A stretch of 7,592 nt of DNA from Desulfobacula sp. (GTDB lineage: Bacteria > Desulfobacterota > Desulfobacteria > Desulfobacterales > Desulfobacteraceae), in NCBI GenBank assembly GCA_029940235.1, contig JAOZRI010000101.1, positions 1 to 7,592 of the forward strand, given 5' to 3'. Below are positions 5,504 through 7,592 of this stretch, one piece after another. The notes beneath the pieces are model-generated. The model ran no database searches, was not told the origin of the DNA, and saw only the letters and a list, made by a program, of their open reading frames with translations. How positions within the stretch are numbered: position 1 is the first letter of the stretch; the number at the start of each line of letters is the position of its first letter. The position numbers and the translations under genes are program-made.

Positions 5504-6358
5504 ATGCTCTTTATTAAACCCGGATTTACTTTTATAACAATGATTAATCCATATAAAAACCTTTATATTTATTACCTTGACGGAACCCCAAGAATCAGTA
5601 AAAAGATTCAGGCTGGTAAATACTTTCTTGGGACATGGGAGGATGAAGAGGTCTCTTTCCTTTTTTTTTCATCCTCTTCAGATGATATGGTTGACACAAT
5701 ACTTAAAGAAAACCAGGGATTAAACCTGATTGAAAAATATGAGATGACAGGAGAGCAATGGCATGGGGACAAGATAGAGCCCTATTTTGTAGATAATCTG
5801 TGCATCTATCCTCCATGGAATAAACCTGATACAATTGATAGCAATGTTAAAGAGATTATCCTTGATCCCGGAGTTGTCTTTGGAACAGGAAGGCACCAGA
5901 CAACAGAGGACTGCCTTGATCTGATCAATCGTATCTGCACCAGGCACAAAATTCAATCTGTTCTGGATATTGGTACTGGAACCGGGCTTTTATCTCTTGG
6001 AGCTGCTGCTTTAGGCTGTAAAAGGGTTATGGCCTGTGATTTTAATTATCTTGCAGTTAAAACATGTTTAAATAATATCAAATTAAACAGCCTGCAAACC
6101 CGAATTCTTGCTTTCCAGGCAAAGGGGGAAGAAATCATCTCAATGCCCTGTGATCTTCTTGTTGCAAATATTCATTATGATGTTATGCAGCATATGATTG
6201 AACACCCATCACTGCTTGAAAAAAAATATTTTATTCTTTCCGGCCTTTTAAATTCTGAAACAAAAAAAATATTGGATTCACTGTCAAAGAAGAATATCCA
6301 CATTATTGAAAGAAGATGCCCCGACGGAGTGTGGAACACCATTCTTGGAAAAACTTAA
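5504..6358 (+). CDS. PrmA-family class I SAM-dependent methyltransferase
   Basis: 284 residues, similar in length to ribosomal protein L11 methyltransferase (PrmA, about 290). Residues 118-134 hold the PrmA-type motif ILDPGVVFGTGRHQTT. SAM motif I is LDIGTGTGLLSLGAA (154-168), followed by the acidic end of strand 2 at Asp179 (ACDF). ANIHYDV (221-227) stands at the usual PrmA ANIL position, and LSGLL is at 245-249. The N-terminal third (about 14-110) does not clearly show the PrmA L11-binding domain: it is rich in Tyr, Trp and Phe (NLYIYYLDG, FLGTWEDEE). The methyl acceptor could therefore be L11 or another protein. The first ATG (5504) has only a weak GTGAG nearby. ATG at 5540 (residue 13, MINPYKNLY) is a plausible alternative start that would remove 12 residues. 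The gene is divergent from the minus operon and is followed after 183 bases by the sensor gene. Confidence 0.88.
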   Translation: MLFIKPGFTFITMINPYKNLYIYYLDGTPRISKKIQAGKYFLGTWEDEEVSFLFFSSSSDDMVDTILKENQGLNLIEKYEMTGEQWHGDKIEPYFVDNLCIYPPWNKPDTIDSNVKEIILDPGVVFGTGRHQTTEDCLDLINRICTRHKIQSVLDIGTGTGLLSLGAAALGCKRVMACDFNYLAVKTCLNNIKLNSLQTRILAFQAKGEEIISMPCDLLVANIHYDVMQHMIEHPSLLEKKYFILSGLLNSETKKILDSLSKKNIHIIERRCPDGVWNTILGKT

Positions 6359-6525
6359 TGCAAAGCCTGGGAGAAATGTACCGGATTGGTGATGCTGTAT
6401 TGCATTCATTTACAACATGTTTAACAGAGCAATAAACTGAACCATGATAAATATAAAATTTGTCAGAAAATTTGGAATTTTTTGGGGATGATTTGCTGCC
6501 TGCCTTGCAACTTGCACAGCATAAT

Positions 6526-6540
6526 GGTTAAATGATAACC
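6526..6540 (+). repeat. small inverted repeat touching the sensor gene start
   Basis: GGTTA (6526-6530) and TAACC (6536-6540) flank AATGA, ending one base before the ATG at 6542. It occupies the place where a ribosome-binding site would stand, and no Shine-Dalgarno sequence is visible. It could be an operator half-site pair or a weak RNA hairpin at the start codon. The rest of the 183-base gap (6359-6541) holds no gene, only a poor promoter-like match (TTTACA at 6409 with AATAAA at 6431). Confidence 0.4.
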
Positions 6541-6541
6541 T

Positions 6542-7592
6542 ATGAGACTTAGAATTATAATATTTGTTCTTGCTCTTCTTGCCTTTCTTTCTGCCACTAC
6601 AGGAGGCTGGCTCTATTATCACTCTTTTAAAAAAGCTGCCCTTCAAAAAGCAGAAACAAACTCTAAATCAAGACTTGAACTTATCCAGAGACAACTGTCT
6701 ACTTATCTGTCAGAGCACATTAAATCAGTTAAAGCTCTTGCAAACATAAAAGAATGCCAGATTGCCCTTGCAAAGCCAAGTAAAGATTCAATAAAAAATG
6801 TCCATAACATTCTGGATAATTTCAATAACGCACTTGATATTAAAGTTACTTACATATTGGATATACAGGGTAATACCATAGCATCCAGCAATAGAAATGC
6901 ACCGGACAGCTTTATGGGCAATAACTTTTCATTTCGGCCATATTATAAAAAAGCAATGGGAGGTGTTGGTACTACCTACCTTGCCCTTGGCACAACATCA
7001 AAAAAAAGAGGTGTCTATTACAGCTATCCCATTTTTGATAAAACAAAAATTCTCGGTGTGGCAGTTTTAAAAGCATCTGTGGAATTTGTTGAATCAAGCC
7101 TGTTTTCTAAATCCAAGGATATTCTTTTATTTACAGACCCAAATGGAATAATTTTTATTTCCAACAAAGAAGAATTTCGTTTTATGCTATTGTGGGATAT
7201 TGAAGAGGAAAAAATCACACAGATCAGAGAGTCAAGGCAATTTGGGAATGGACCCTGGGCCTGGACAGGCTTTTCCATGAAAAAACCTGGAACTATTATA
7301 AACAGACTCAAAGCACACTACTTTTATTCAAGTATGCCATTGGAAAACTATCCAGGTTGGAAAATAATTCACTTGAGAAATTATAGAGACATTGAAAAAA
7401 TCATTGCTGATCCTTTGATAAAAGTAATAGGTCCTATAACTGTTATTATCTCCATTCTCATCGGGATTGCTTCCTTGATCTTATATCGTAAAGCAGCAGG
7501 AGAAATAGTGAGACGGAAAAATGCGGAAGCCAAATTGAGATTAAGTGGTGAAAGATACAGAAATATTTATCATAAAACTCCTGTAATGCTTC
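6542..7592 (+). CDS. membrane sensor with DctB-like dCache domain and start of a PAS domain (3' end outside window)
   Basis: An open frame from ATG 6542 runs without a stop to the window edge, giving 350 residues. A TAA lies two codons upstream of this ATG, and the next Met is residue 124, so the start is secure. A transmembrane helix (about 5-25) leads to a periplasmic sensor domain (about 30-290). This carries a stretch typical of DctB-type C4-dicarboxylate sensors: SFMGNNFSFRPYYKKA (123-138), then LALGTTSKKRGVYYSYPI (147-164). A second helix lies at about 292-316, and then a charged helical linker (317-335) leads to SGERYRNIYHKTPVML (335-350), the opening of a PAS domain. The missing part is probably a histidine kinase, though a GGDEF or other output cannot be excluded. 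The ligand may be a dicarboxylate or similar small acid; this is inferred from domain resemblance. The gene follows the methyltransferase in the same direction. Confidence 0.9.
   Translation, partial: MRLRIIIFVLALLAFLSATTGGWLYYHSFKKAALQKAETNSKSRLELIQRQLSTYLSEHIKSVKALANIKECQIALAKPSKDSIKNVHNILDNFNNALDIKVTYILDIQGNTIASSNRNAPDSFMGNNFSFRPYYKKAMGGVGTTYLALGTTSKKRGVYYSYPIFDKTKILGVAVLKASVEFVESSLFSKSKDILLFTDPNGIIFISNKEEFRFMLLWDIEEEKITQIRESRQFGNGPWAWTGFSMKKPGTIINRLKAHYFYSSMPLENYPGWKIIHLRNYRDIEKIIADPLIKVIGPITVIISILIGIASLILYRKAAGEIVRRKNAEAKLRLSGERYRNIYHKTPVML

Noticed and set aside
6484..6499. Possible sigma54 promoter (TTGG...TTGCT) before the sensor gene
   Set aside because: The GG to GC spacing is 9 bases instead of the required 10 and the intervening bases match the consensus poorly.
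6410..6749. Two short open frames (minus 6410-6646, plus 6564-6749) around the sensor start
   Set aside because: Both are out of frame with the long open reading frame beginning at 6542, which has clear membrane and sensor features.

Overview
The window is AT-rich bacterial chromosome. The combination of an NfeD/flotillin operon, a PrmA-type methyltransferase and a large periplasmic-sensor protein, with a CCA-encoding tRNA, would fit a Desulfobacterota (Desulfobacteraceae-like) sulfate reducer. That placement is an impression from protein style, not proof. No mobile element, integrase, CRISPR array or phage gene is visible.

Layout, left to right. Positions 1-50 are the 3' part of a tRNA on the + strand, read as tRNA-Val(GAC), followed by a good intrinsic terminator (59-100). 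From about 5434 down to 139 runs a six-gene co-directional cluster on the minus strand. In transcription order it holds: a proline-racemase-superfamily enzyme of the Thr type (predicted trans-3-hydroxy-L-proline dehydratase); a long NfeD with signal peptide, ClpP/SppA-like serine protease domain, membrane segments and OB domain; a short NfeD (membrane segments plus OB); a FloA-type flotillin; a single-pass membrane protein with a charged linker and a conserved-looking C-terminal helix; and a small one-domain cupin. A strong sigma70-like promoter (5441-5469) precedes the first gene. On the + strand, divergently oriented, lie a PrmA-family methyltransferase (5504-6358) and a membrane sensor (6542 to the window end) with a DctB-like periplasmic domain and the start of a PAS domain.

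How the genes may work together: NfeD and FloA are known partners in membrane microdomain organisation, so genes 2-4 form the recognisable core. The membrane-anchored protein, which directly follows floA, is a candidate accessory. The dehydratase is tightly coupled to the protease gene (2-nt gap), and the cupin to the anchored protein (5-nt gap). Why an amino-acid enzyme and a cupin bracket a flotillin module is not explained by known biology and is the most interesting question here.

The intergenic spaces of the minus operon hold an unusual series of hairpins: 2683-2720, 2157-2190, 2120-2142, 1081-1100 and 1028-1070. Only the one at 2157-2190 has a U-tract in the direction of transcription. 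The others look like RNA processing, stabilising or attenuation elements.
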